Origin: an uncultured Bacteroidota bacterium
GTDB lineage: Bacteria > Bacteroidota > Bacteroidia > Bacteroidales > P3
Direction: 5' to 3'
Assembly (NCBI GenBank): GCA_902790215.1
Contig: CADAQX010000002.1
Location: forward strand, 1-64,000
Length of the DNA: 64,000 bases
Of the stretch, positions 1-7,247 are shown piece by piece. Position 1 is the stretch's first letter; every line of letters begins with the position of its first letter. The notes below the pieces were generated by a model that saw only the letters and a list, made by a program, of their open reading frames with translations, searched no databases and had not been told where the DNA came from. Position numbers and translations under genes: made by a program.

Positions 1-682
1 GCTCCTTTCCGGCACATGGCCAGACTGTGACACACTGCTTTACTATAACCTCACCGTCATCGACAATGTCTTCGACACGACACTCACCTACATCTGTCCG
101 GGTCAGTTGCCCTACACGCTCCACGGTGTGACTGCCTACTCTGACACCGTCTTCAACATCACCCTTCAGGGCAGCCAGGGGCAGGACAGCACGGTCACCT
201 ACTATCTCTTCGTCAACGCCAATAGCGACACCGTCATCTACGATACCGTATTCGAAGAACAGCTTCCGTGGGCATTCCTTGACAGCCTTTTTTCCGACAC
301 CGTCAGTGGTATGCCATTTGTCCTCGTCAACGAGGCGGGTTGCGACAGCATCATCTATTATAACCTCCATATATTATGGAGTGGCGACCATTGCGACAGC
401 CTCCTTGAGTTCCCCAACTTTGTCACGCCCAACGGCGACGGCCACTACGACCGCTTCGTCATCAAGGGACTGGTCGAGAACCAGTGCTACCCCTATAACT
501 CCCTCTTTATCTTCGACCGCACAGGCCGTGTGGTCTTCCGGGCGGAGAACATATACCGCGACGACCAGTTCTGGGACCCCGCTGCACACCACCATCCTGC
601 CGGCACCTATTTCTACCGTTTCACTGGCCGGGGCATCAACCATGCCACGCAACATTTTGGCTGCATAGAAGTACTGAAATGA
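1..682 (+). CDS. C-terminal part of a T9SS cargo protein (type B sorting domain, CHU_C family)
   Basis: The reading frame is open from the left window edge, so the start codon lies outside. The last ~90 residues match the gliding-motility-associated C-terminal (CHU_C) type B sorting domain: a NFVTPNGDGHYD entry motif, a LFIFDRTGRVVF strand, a W-D-P turn, and a PAGTYFYRF strand before the final CIEVLK. In Bacteroidota this domain directs export by the type IX system and surface attachment or release. The visible upstream part is rich in D-T-V and Y-Y-N-L repeats, as in extracellular adhesin-like proteins with repeated beta domains. Its stop codon overlaps the start of the next gene (ATGA), so the two are probably cotranscribed. 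The N-terminal function cannot be judged. Confidence 0.85.
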   Translation, partial: LLSGTWPDCDTLLYYNLTVIDNVFDTTLTYICPGQLPYTLHGVTAYSDTVFNITLQGSQGQDSTVTYYLFVNANSDTVIYDTVFEEQLPWAFLDSLFSDTVSGMPFVLVNEAGCDSIIYYNLHILWSGDHCDSLLEFPNFVTPNGDGHYDRFVIKGLVENQCYPYNSLFIFDRTGRVVFRAENIYRDDQFWDPAAHHHPAGTYFYRFTGRGINHATQHFGCIEVLK

Positions 683-1848
683 AAACACTTGTCAACATAT
701 TTGACCCCGACGAGCCCTTGGCCGCCTATCTTTTCCTCAAGCAGTATTATGCCGAGGGCGACCGCCTGCTCTTTATCGCCACCCGCGAGAACCGTCAGCT
801 GCTTGGCCGTTACGCTGCCCTGTTCAACCTGCCCGACGCCCAGATTGACTTCATCGCTTTCAAACGCGACGAGGACAGCTATATCTTCGAGCGCATTAGC
901 CGCCGTCTCTCTTCGCGGCTCTCGCCAGATGTCACCTATTGGGTCAACCTGGCCGGTGGCACCCGTTATCTGGCTCTGGCCGTCCAGCATGTTTTTTCCC
1001 AGTTCAACGCGCGCCTCTTCTACGTGCAGACACGTGAGAACCTCGTGGTCAATTCCCCTTTCCACAGCGCTGACGACGACAGCCCCGATGCTATCGACCC
1101 CATCCGCTACCGCATGTCGCTCGACGAGTATTTCCGTCTCCACGGCCTCGGCCACGACCTGAAGGAGAGAAGCCACCGGCCTACCCGCAGCGAGGACGAT
1201 GCCCAGCGTGTCTTCGACTGCTTTCGCACCCGTCGGCTGCCCCACCGCGCCTTCGAAGCCCTCGAACAGCTCAGGCTCATCTATCGTGGCATGCGCAAGC
1301 CCATGTCCATCCACGACATCACCTTCGGCCATCGCGATAGACGAAATGCTGTCCCCGGCCTACCTGCGCTGATCAACGCTATAGGCTTTGTCCCCAAAGA
1401 GAAAGACATGCTCCTTCCTGCCGAGGTCGATTACCTTACCGGAGGCTGGTTCGAGGAGTATGTTTATTATACCCTCCTGCGTCTCGTCGACCCTCAGCAG
1501 ATAGCCATCGGCGTGCGCATCGCGCGTCCCGGCACGCAGCACAACAACGAGCTCGATGTGGTCTTTATCAAGGCCAACACCCTCTTCGTTGTGGAGTGCA
1601 AGACGGGTGTGGCATCCGACCACATGTTCAACGAGATAGTCTATAAGGCCAGCGCGCTCAAGGAGTCGTTTCTCGGCCCCTCGTGCCACTCCTATATCTT
1701 CACCCTCAAGAACGACTACGACCACCGCCTGCAGCAGGTGGCCTCCATCATGGGCATCACCCTCTGCCCCAAAGGCACTCTTGTCAGCCCCGACCTCATG
1801 GGGCGTGTGGCGGAGCAGATGCACCGCATCAGCAACGAGATGGACTAA
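679..1848 (+). CDS. Card1/Can2-like CARF-domain nuclease (DUF1887 family), orphan
   Basis: 389 aa, close to the size of characterised Card1/Can2 proteins. An N-terminal Rossmann-like CARF half (about 1-150) carries the ligand-loop signature N-L-A-G-G-T-R at 90-96. A linker with winged-helix character (about 165-250) leads to a PD-(D/E)xK nuclease: GGWFEEYV at 255-262, ELDV at 291-294 (D293) and VECKTG at 305-310 (E306, K308). All expected catalytic residues are present. Family knowledge: Card1 and Can2 bind cyclic tetra-adenylate made by Cas10 of type III CRISPR systems and then nick or degrade DNA and/or RNA. No cas gene or CRISPR array is in this window. The start overlaps the previous stop by 4 bp. 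Activator and substrate are inferred from the family only; a non-CRISPR signalling role is possible. Confidence 0.85.
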   Translation: MKTLVNIFDPDEPLAAYLFLKQYYAEGDRLLFIATRENRQLLGRYAALFNLPDAQIDFIAFKRDEDSYIFERISRRLSSRLSPDVTYWVNLAGGTRYLALAVQHVFSQFNARLFYVQTRENLVVNSPFHSADDDSPDAIDPIRYRMSLDEYFRLHGLGHDLKERSHRPTRSEDDAQRVFDCFRTRRLPHRAFEALEQLRLIYRGMRKPMSIHDITFGHRDRRNAVPGLPALINAIGFVPKEKDMLLPAEVDYLTGGWFEEYVYYTLLRLVDPQQIAIGVRIARPGTQHNNELDVVFIKANTLFVVECKTGVASDHMFNEIVYKASALKESFLGPSCHSYIFTLKNDYDHRLQQVASIMGITLCPKGTLVSPDLMGRVAEQMHRISNEMD

Positions 1849-1857
1849 CCATCTCCC

Positions 1858-2349
1858 TCAGCTTATCCAGCCTGTGACTTTGCAGCCGGCATACCGCTGC
1901 TCCATCTCCTCATACCAGTCGGCAACCGAGCTGTCAGACAGCAAAGGTTCCAACTCGGGTTCTTCACGCACCCTTTCCTGGCAGCGGCAGAAGAGATAGC
2001 GAAAGCGCGAAAGACTACGGTGATAATAGTTGAGCTCAGAACCTATCACCACCTCGTCCCAGTCAATCAGGTGCGCGGCCGCCTGCATCAGCCGCAGCAG
2101 GCTCTCCGTGTGCAGCCCCAAGTCCCATAGCTTGTCGCTGTACTCCTCCATCACCATGCTCTCGCCGCGCAGCACTGCAGGCGTGTCCCACTCCCATTCA
2201 TAGCCCTCTTTCACCCGCCAGTGATAGTGCTCCAGCTGCTTGTAGAAATCCTTGTCCAACTCCGCGATCTGCTCCCGTCGCAGACAGACCCGCCCGCCGC
2301 ACGTGCAAGCCATCAAAGTTCCATTGCTTTTGATTCTTTTTCTTTTCAT
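1858..2349 (-). CDS. Hypothetical cytosolic protein, Cys-containing N-terminus
   Basis: 163 aa from the ATG at 2349; no signal peptide or membrane segment. The N-terminus has a CTCGGRVC motif (a possible small metal site), followed by acidic, Trp- and Tyr-rich helices. A longer frame runs to 2436, but its extra 29 residues look unlike protein. A TATCTTTG -7 box on the minus strand at 2540-2547 lies upstream of either start. It is convergent with the Card1-like gene, 9 bp apart. I do not recognise the family. An internal start at residue 13, just before the Cys motif, is also possible. Confidence 0.6.
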   Translation of the reverse strand: MKRKRIKSNGTLMACTCGGRVCLRREQIAELDKDFYKQLEHYHWRVKEGYEWEWDTPAVLRGESMVMEEYSDKLWDLGLHTESLLRLMQAAAHLIDWDEVVIGSELNYYHRSLSRFRYLFCRCQERVREEPELEPLLSDSSVADWYEEMEQRYAGCKVTGWIS

Positions 2350-2539
2350 AGTTTTAATAATTTTGAAATGAATAAAACAATGCTTCCCGGATGCCTTAAT
2401 GTCAAATTTCTCTCCGCTGCAAGGGCAATAGTCCACCCTTCATCGGATGTTTCCGGCATCCTGTACTGCAAGGTTCTGTCAATTAAAAACTATGAATATA
2501 AACAGTTTAACGCATGGCTTGTGTTTTCATTAAGTACTG

Positions 2540-2547
2540 CAAAGATA
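2540..2547 (-). promoter_or_regulatory. Bacteroidota -7 box (TATCTTTG)
   Basis: The minus strand reads TATCTTTGCA, matching the TAnnTTTG primary-sigma -7 element. It lies about 190 bp upstream of the hypothetical gene start at 2349. Confidence 0.5.
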
Positions 2548-2602
2548 CAAATTCTTTCACATTATTAAAAAAAAGTGTTGGCTTTTCTTGTGCTACTTTT
2601 TT

Positions 2603-3931
2603 TTACCAGGCTTTGGAAAAGATGCGGGGGGTGATGTTTAGGGAGAGCCAGGCCCAGCGGAGGGGGCCGTCGGAGGAGGCGCGTTTGAGGCGTTGCATCG
2701 TCTCGGTGCCGGTCATGAAGGAGAGTCCGAGGGAGAGGGCTACGTCTTCCTTTATCTGCCAGGCGGCTTCCAGCTCTATCTCGTGGCCGAGGGTCATGTC
2801 CATGTCGATGTCGCGCAGACGGGTGCTCATGGCCAGGTAGTGGTAGTCGATGCCGATGCTCAGGTTGCTAAGGGGTTTGACGGTTGTGCCGATGAAGGCG
2901 TTCTGCAGTCCGGGAGAAAAGCCGTGGACGAAGGTGCTGATGTAGAAGAAGTCCATGGCACCGTAGAACTGGTGGTGGGAGCCGAAGACGGATGCGAAGC
3001 CCCGAAGGGTGTCGTGCTGGATGAGGCCGATGTGGCCTTCCTGCGGCACCACGAAGTAGTCGTCGCCGCTGAGGTAATCAAAGCCCGCCTTGAATCCGAA
3101 GGTGCTACTGGGTTGCCATTTGGCCAGGAGGCTGGCCATCCATGCCTTGATGGCCTGGCCGTTTTCGTTGTGGCCTGTCTGCCGGTAGTAGGAGGCTTCA
3201 AAAGACCATCGCGACGGGGAATACTTGGCATAGCCGCCATAGAGATGCTGCCACTCGATGTGGTCGTTGTTGCCGGGCAGACCCGCCTGCATGCCGATGT
3301 TCATCGCCAGCAGCGACAGGCCGAGGGGTGCGGAGTGGAAGTCGTAGTGGTACCAGGCAGTCTGCATGGTCTTGTAGGGGAGTGCGCCGCCAGTGTAGTA
3401 GCTGGTGCCGTTGGTCATGTTCTCCTCGTTCTGGTTGTAGGCAAGGATAAGGTGTGCTTTGTGTCCGCAGCCTTCAAAGCCCAGCTTAAGGGCGTCGTGG
3501 GAGGTGCCGTCCATGGCCCAGTCGTTGGGACCTATGATGCGCTCGTCGTCGTAGGAGAGGGATTGTCGTCCGGCTTGCAGGAACAGGCCGACCGGGGCGT
3601 TGAGCTTGGCCCAAGCTTCATAGACATTGAACGAGGTGCCGCCGGCTTGTCCCCAGATGCCGGTCTGTCGAAGGTCAATCTTTGTAGAGAGATACGACTT
3701 CTCGAAGCCTACAACGAGGCGTGCACGTCCCAACACAAAGTTGGCGTGGTCACCGAGAGCCGCCTCGGACTCGACGGCGGAGAGCCCGCCGTCGCGGATT
3801 TCCCCTCGGGTCAGGAATTGTAGGTCGGCGGTGAGCCGGTTGTCACGGCGTGTGGTCTGGGTTGTGTCTTGTGCGGAGGCTGCCAGCGGGAACAGGAACA
3901 GCGCGGCGATGATGCAGATGAGTGTTTTCAT
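2603..3931 (-). CDS. Outer-membrane beta-barrel, alginate-export family
   Basis: 442 aa with a clear signal peptide (hydrophobic core then ASA-QD). The mature part alternates aromatic and polar strands and contains the conserved alginate-export signature: GRQSLSYDDERIIGP followed by DAL-K-GF near 120-150. Members are 16- to 18-strand outer-membrane porins; Pseudomonas AlgE is the archetype. Bacteroidota homologues have unknown cargo, so alginate transport should not be assumed. A minus-strand TATATTTG box at 4086-4093 gives a ~150-nt 5' UTR that contains the whole nested hairpin at 3945-4083. It is divergent from the metal-related genes. No neighbour indicates the substrate. Confidence 0.8.
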   Translation of the reverse strand: MKTLICIIAALFLFPLAASAQDTTQTTRRDNRLTADLQFLTRGEIRDGGLSAVESEAALGDHANFVLGRARLVVGFEKSYLSTKIDLRQTGIWGQAGGTSFNVYEAWAKLNAPVGLFLQAGRQSLSYDDERIIGPNDWAMDGTSHDALKLGFEGCGHKAHLILAYNQNEENMTNGTSYYTGGALPYKTMQTAWYHYDFHSAPLGLSLLAMNIGMQAGLPGNNDHIEWQHLYGGYAKYSPSRWSFEASYYRQTGHNENGQAIKAWMASLLAKWQPSSTFGFKAGFDYLSGDDYFVVPQEGHIGLIQHDTLRGFASVFGSHHQFYGAMDFFYISTFVHGFSPGLQNAFIGTTVKPLSNLSIGIDYHYLAMSTRLRDIDMDMTLGHEIELEAAWQIKEDVALSLGLSFMTGTETMQRLKRASSDGPLRWAWLSLNITPRIFSKAW

Positions 3932-3944
3932 GGATGTTGATTTA

Positions 3945-4083
3945 TTGTTTGATTGTCTGATTGCTTGATTGTTTGAGTGTGTTTTGTTGATATGTTGATA
4001 CGTTGATATGATGCGAGCCGTATAAACTTATCAACTTATCAACGGACAACGAATTAAAGCAATCAAGCATTCAAGCATTCATT
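3945..4083. repeat. Nested hairpin repeat (CAATCAAGC outer arms, TTGATAAG inner arms)
   Basis: Outer left arm about 3945-3979 (iterated TGATTGCTTGATTG) pairs with outer right arm about 4051-4083 (AAGCAATCAAGCATTC). Inside is a second hairpin, 3986-4043, with GTTGATATGTTGATA against TTATCAACTTATCAAC arms and the apex GATGCGAGCCGTATAAAC. The same inner core recurs inverted at about 34360-34418 and 42715-42772. It sits in a divergent gap, so it is not simply a terminator. Confidence 0.85.
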
Positions 4084-4085
4084 TG

Positions 4086-4093
4086 CAAATATA
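4086..4093 (-). promoter_or_regulatory. Bacteroidota -7 box (TATATTTG) for the alginate-export barrel gene
   Basis: The minus strand reads TATATTTG. Transcription from about 4079 would carry the nested hairpin in the leader of the gene starting at 3931. Confidence 0.5.
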
Positions 4094-4170
4094 CTGTTTT
4101 TTTTATTATTTTGGAAATTTTAGCACGTGGAATGTGCAATATTTTGTGTTGGACAGCGTTATTGGATATG

Positions 4171-4542
4171 ATGAAATGGTTGTCTCATATTATGGTGTCA
4201 CTATCAGTCCTGTTGCTGCTGCTCTTTGGGGCAGGTGGCATGGGCTGGCAGCGCTGCTCCTGCTCAGGCAGGGTGAGCCTGCTTAGTCTTGCCGATGGCA
4301 GCTGCTGTCCCAGAGGGGGCAGTTGCATGGTCGTCACTGTGTCGCCGATATCCGCAGCCGATTTCTCTCAACCAACACCCCATGTGGATGCCACCGTGAT
4401 GGATGTCGCCGTGGTGTCCAGTATATGGCCGTCGGTGCAACTGCTGCCGTCAGAACGGGTTTCTACCCCGGTGCAGTGCGAGTGCAACCGTAGCGGGCCG
4501 CCCGGTTGGCTAACAGACAACTGTCCTGTTTTGAGGAATTGA
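4171..4542 (+). CDS. Small Cys-rich membrane or exported protein, putative metal-handling partner
   Basis: 123 aa from the ATG at 4171 (ATG at 4168 is equally possible). A single hydrophobic segment (SLSVLLLLLFGAGG, about 9-22) acts as signal or anchor. It is followed by clustered cysteines, C-S-C, S-C-C, S-C and later C-E-C, and a low-complexity Ser/Pro/Val tail. Small Cys-rich proteins of this kind often precede TonB receptors and HMA-domain proteins in Bacteroidota, the order seen here. I infer a role in copper or other soft-metal handling; there is no recognised catalytic domain. The gene ends inside the left arm of the hairpin at 4532-4618. Confidence 0.55.
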   Translation: MKWLSHIMVSLSVLLLLLFGAGGMGWQRCSCSGRVSLLSLADGSCCPRGGSCMVVTVSPISAADFSQPTPHVDATVMDVAVVSSIWPSVQLLPSERVSTPVQCECNRSGPPGWLTDNCPVLRN

Positions 4543-4618
4543 GATTTGAAATTTAAGAATTGAGAGTAATCCGGGTGCGGTAGCCAATTCTCAATTCTCT
4601 ATTCTCCATTCTCAATTA
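4532..4618. repeat. Hairpin repeat, ATTGAGA arms, apex ATCCGGGTGCGGTAGCC
   Basis: The left arm iterates GAATTGAGA and overlaps the 3' end of the small Cys-rich gene. The apex is AATCCGGGTGCGGTAGCC at about 4567-4585. The right arm iterates TTCTCAATTCTC to about 4618. The apex is shared with hairpins at 6670-6757, 34721-34780 (inverted), 41769-41863 and, truncated, inside the alpha-2-macroglobulin gene. Confidence 0.85.
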
Positions 4619-4652
4619 TTTTTGGTTTTATCTTTTAGTCTTATTTGAATAC

Positions 4653-6659
4653 ATGAAAAAGATTATTTTATATAGCCTGTTGCTGTGCATGGCATGGTGT
4701 GCCGGTGCGCAGGGACAGGACACGATAAAAAATAAGAAGACGCTGGCCGAGGTGAGTGTGAGCTCGAAAGCCGAGGGTCTGAGCCGTCTTGGCGGTGCCG
4801 AGAATGGCACGAAGGCAGGGCAGGAGGTGCTGTTTCGTGCCGCCTGCTGCAACCTCGGCGAGAGCTTTGTGGCCAATCCCAGCGTGGATGTGAACTACAG
4901 CGACGCCGCTGTGGGCGCCCGACAGATTAAGCTGCTAGGACTGAGCGGCCAATATGTGCAGATGATGATAGAGAACCTGCCCTGCTTTGCTGGCGCGGCC
5001 ACGCCATATGAGCTGAACTATGTGCCGGGGGCGTGGATGAACAGCATCTCGGTGAGCAAGGGGGCGTCGAGCGTGAAGAGCGGCTTCCAGAGCATCACCG
5101 GGCAGATAAACGTGGAATACGAAAAGCCCGACCGGGAGCAGGGGGTGAACCTGAACCTTTACACCGACAGCCGGCTGAAGACCGAGGGCAATGCGGTGGC
5201 CAACTTTCATCTGAACCAACACCTGAGCACCGAGCTCCTGGTGCACGGCGAAAAAGACTGGCTGCACCACGACTGGAACAAGGACGGCTGGCACGACTCG
5301 CCGTCCATCAGCCAGTGGCATGTGCAGAACCGCTGGAAATATGTCAACGGACGCTATATCTTCCACGGCGGCATAGGGGTGCTGCGCGAGTCGCGCGACG
5401 GAGGCCAGTTAAAGGACTTTACCGCCGACCCCTTCCGTGTGCTCCTCGATGCCGAAAAGTACGAGGCTTACATGAAGCACGCTTTTCTGCTGAACCAGGA
5501 GCATAACACCAACCTGGCGTTGATGGCCACGGGTAGCCTCTATAACCTGAATGGGGAGTTTGGCCACCGTACCTACTCCACGAAGAACAGGGACTTGTAT
5601 TCCCGCCTGATGCTTGAGCATGAGTTCAACGAGCGCCACCAGCTGTCGGCCGGACTCAGCCTGCTGATGCAGGGAAAGGACGAGCGGGTGTGGCCGCAGC
5701 GGGTGCCGGACGGCATGGTGGGCGGTTACCTGATAATGGACCAGAAACCCGAGACGGTGCCGGGTCTTTATGCCGAATACACCTACAAGCCGTCGTATAA
5801 ACTTACCGTAATGGCAGGGCTGAGGGCTGACCGCAGCAGCCTGTATGGTGCTTTCGTCACGCCGAGGCTGCATGTGAAATGGATGGCCTCGGACGTGGTG
5901 ACCCTGCGCCTCTCCACCGGCAAGGGCTACCGCTCGCCGCATGCCTGGGCCGAGAACCTCTATCTGCTGGCCTCGGGACGCGAGGTGAGTGTGGCCTCCG
6001 GCTTGGGAATGGAGGAGGCTTGGAACAGCGGTGTCTCGGCTGCCTTCTATATCCCCATGGGCGAGCAGACCCTGAAGCTGAATGCCGAGTATTACTATAC
6101 CGACTTCCAGAACCAGGTGGTTGTGGATTACGACACCGACCCTTCCCGCATATCCATCGGCATGCTGGAGGGCAGGTCGTTCTCACACACCGCACAGGTG
6201 GATGGGTCGATAGACTTTGACGAGGAGCTGGAGCTGACGGCGGCGTTCCGCTATAACGACGTGCGCTGCACCTATGGCGGACAACTGATGGAAAAGCCCC
6301 TGACATCGCGCTACAAAGGCCTGTTCACCGTGGCGTGGAAACCCTATATGGGCTTGATACAGGTGGATGTGACCCTGCAGCTGAACGGTGGCGGACGCAT
6401 GCCGACCCCCTATCGCATGGCGGATGGCTCCCTGTCGTGGGACGAGCGTTTCCCTGCCTACCCCATGCTGAACGTGCAGGTGACTCGGCGCTTCCGTCAT
6501 GTGTCGGTGTATGTAGGCGGTGAAAACCTTACCAACTACCGCCAGCCGTTGCCGGTGCTCAATGCCGCTGACCCATGGAGCAGCACCTTCGAGCCCACCA
6601 TGATATGGGGACCCGTGCACGGCATCATGGGCTATGCCGGAGTGAGAATGAATTTTTAA
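4653..6659 (+). CDS. TonB-dependent outer-membrane receptor, putative metal or metallophore transporter
   Basis: 668 aa. Signal peptide (LLLCMAWCAGAQGQ), a short TonB-box-like stretch (KTLAEVSVSS), a plug domain (about 45-160: ARQIKLLGLSGQYVQMMIEN, then the GASSVKSGFQSITGQINVE exit strand), and a 22-strand-type barrel ending in an aromatic-terminated strand (AGVRMNF). It lacks the N-terminal carboxypeptidase-like domain of SusC proteins, so it is a siderophore, cobalamin or metal-type receptor. The Cys-rich gene before it and the HMA protein after it suggest a copper or similar metal substrate. The substrate is inferred from context. Confidence 0.85.
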   Translation: MKKIILYSLLLCMAWCAGAQGQDTIKNKKTLAEVSVSSKAEGLSRLGGAENGTKAGQEVLFRAACCNLGESFVANPSVDVNYSDAAVGARQIKLLGLSGQYVQMMIENLPCFAGAATPYELNYVPGAWMNSISVSKGASSVKSGFQSITGQINVEYEKPDREQGVNLNLYTDSRLKTEGNAVANFHLNQHLSTELLVHGEKDWLHHDWNKDGWHDSPSISQWHVQNRWKYVNGRYIFHGGIGVLRESRDGGQLKDFTADPFRVLLDAEKYEAYMKHAFLLNQEHNTNLALMATGSLYNLNGEFGHRTYSTKNRDLYSRLMLEHEFNERHQLSAGLSLLMQGKDERVWPQRVPDGMVGGYLIMDQKPETVPGLYAEYTYKPSYKLTVMAGLRADRSSLYGAFVTPRLHVKWMASDVVTLRLSTGKGYRSPHAWAENLYLLASGREVSVASGLGMEEAWNSGVSAAFYIPMGEQTLKLNAEYYYTDFQNQVVVDYDTDPSRISIGMLEGRSFSHTAQVDGSIDFDEELELTAAFRYNDVRCTYGGQLMEKPLTSRYKGLFTVAWKPYMGLIQVDVTLQLNGGGRMPTPYRMADGSLSWDERFPAYPMLNVQVTRRFRHVSVYVGGENLTNYRQPLPVLNAADPWSSTFEPTMIWGPVHGIMGYAGVRMNF

Positions 6660-6669
6660 ACTCGTTAGC

Positions 6670-6757
6670 TTGAAAAAGTGTAAATTATTGCTTGAAAAGT
6701 GAAAAGTTATCCAGGTGCGGCAGCCAACTTTCAACTTTCAATTTTCAATTTTCAATT
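6670..6757. repeat. Hairpin repeat, ATTGAAA arms, apex TATCCAGGTGCGGCAGCC
   Basis: It begins 11 bp after the TonB receptor stop. GAAAAGTGAAAAGT pairs with ACTTTCAACTTTCAATTTTC around the shared apex at about 6708-6725. It is followed directly by a one-sided CAATCAAGC array (6759-6812). Confidence 0.85.
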
Positions 6758-6758
6758 C

Positions 6759-6812
6759 ACAGACAATCAAGCAATCACTAAAGCAATCAGACAATCAAAC
6801 AATCAAACAATC
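6759..6812. repeat. CAATCAAGC-type tandem array, one arm only
   Basis: Degenerate repeats of CAATCAAGCAATCA / ACAATCAAACAATC occupy the 5' leader of the HMA gene. No pairing left arm is visible next to it. Confidence 0.75.
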
Positions 6813-6822
6813 TTATAATGAT

Positions 6823-7140
6823 ATGAAACGTTTAATGATGATAATGATGGCACTGCTCGTTGCCATTGGAGTTTCTGCCCATACGGGCGGCGGTAAGAAA
6901 GAGATGCGGGTGCTGGTGGTGACCACCACGCCCGAGATGCACTGCCAGAACTGCGAGAAGAAAATCAAGGAGAATATCCGCTTCGAGCCGGGTGTGAAGA
7001 AGATTGTGACCAGCCTGGAGAAACAGCAGGTGACAATCACCTACAACCCCGCCAAGACGGACGTCAAGAAGCTGACGGAAGCCTTTGCCAAGATAGGCTA
7101 CGAGGTGAAGGTGCTGAGCGACCAGCCGGTAAAAAAGTGA
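6823..7140 (+). CDS. Exported heavy-metal-associated (HMA) domain protein
   Basis: 105 aa from the ATG at 6823; upstream codons of the longer frame are repeat sequence. A short signal peptide (MMALLVAIGVSAH) precedes a single HMA domain (about 25-95) with metal-binding M-H-C-Q-N-C (CxxC), the typical VKKIVTSLEKQQVTI strand and a Y-N-P-A-K-T turn. HMA domains bind Cu(I) or related soft metals. With a signal peptide this one would act in the periplasm, perhaps receiving metal from the TonB receptor encoded 164 bp upstream. Function is well supported at domain level; the exact metal is inferred. Confidence 0.85.
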   Translation: MKRLMMIMMALLVAIGVSAHTGGGKKEMRVLVVTTTPEMHCQNCEKKIKENIRFEPGVKKIVTSLEKQQVTITYNPAKTDVKKLTEAFAKIGYEVKVLSDQPVKK

Positions 7141-7146
7141 AAATTG

Positions 7147-7240
7147 AAATATTGCTTGAATGCTTGATTGTGTAAATGCTTGAGTGGCTGGTGCGGTCAA
7201 TATACTCAAACAATCAAGCATTCAAGCATTCAAACAATCA
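7147..7240. repeat. Hairpin repeat, CAATCAAGC arms, apex TGGCTGGTGCGGTCAATATA
   Basis: Left arm ATTGCTTGAATGCTTGATTG (about 7150-7184), right arm CTCAAACAATCAAGCATTCA (7205-7240), with a GC-richer apex between. It sits in the 107-bp gap before hydE. Related apices, TGACTGGCGCAGTCAAATTA and TGCTGGCGCAGTCAAATTA, occur at 8530-8613 and 37130-37245. Confidence 0.85.
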
Positions 7241-7247
7241 TAGAATT

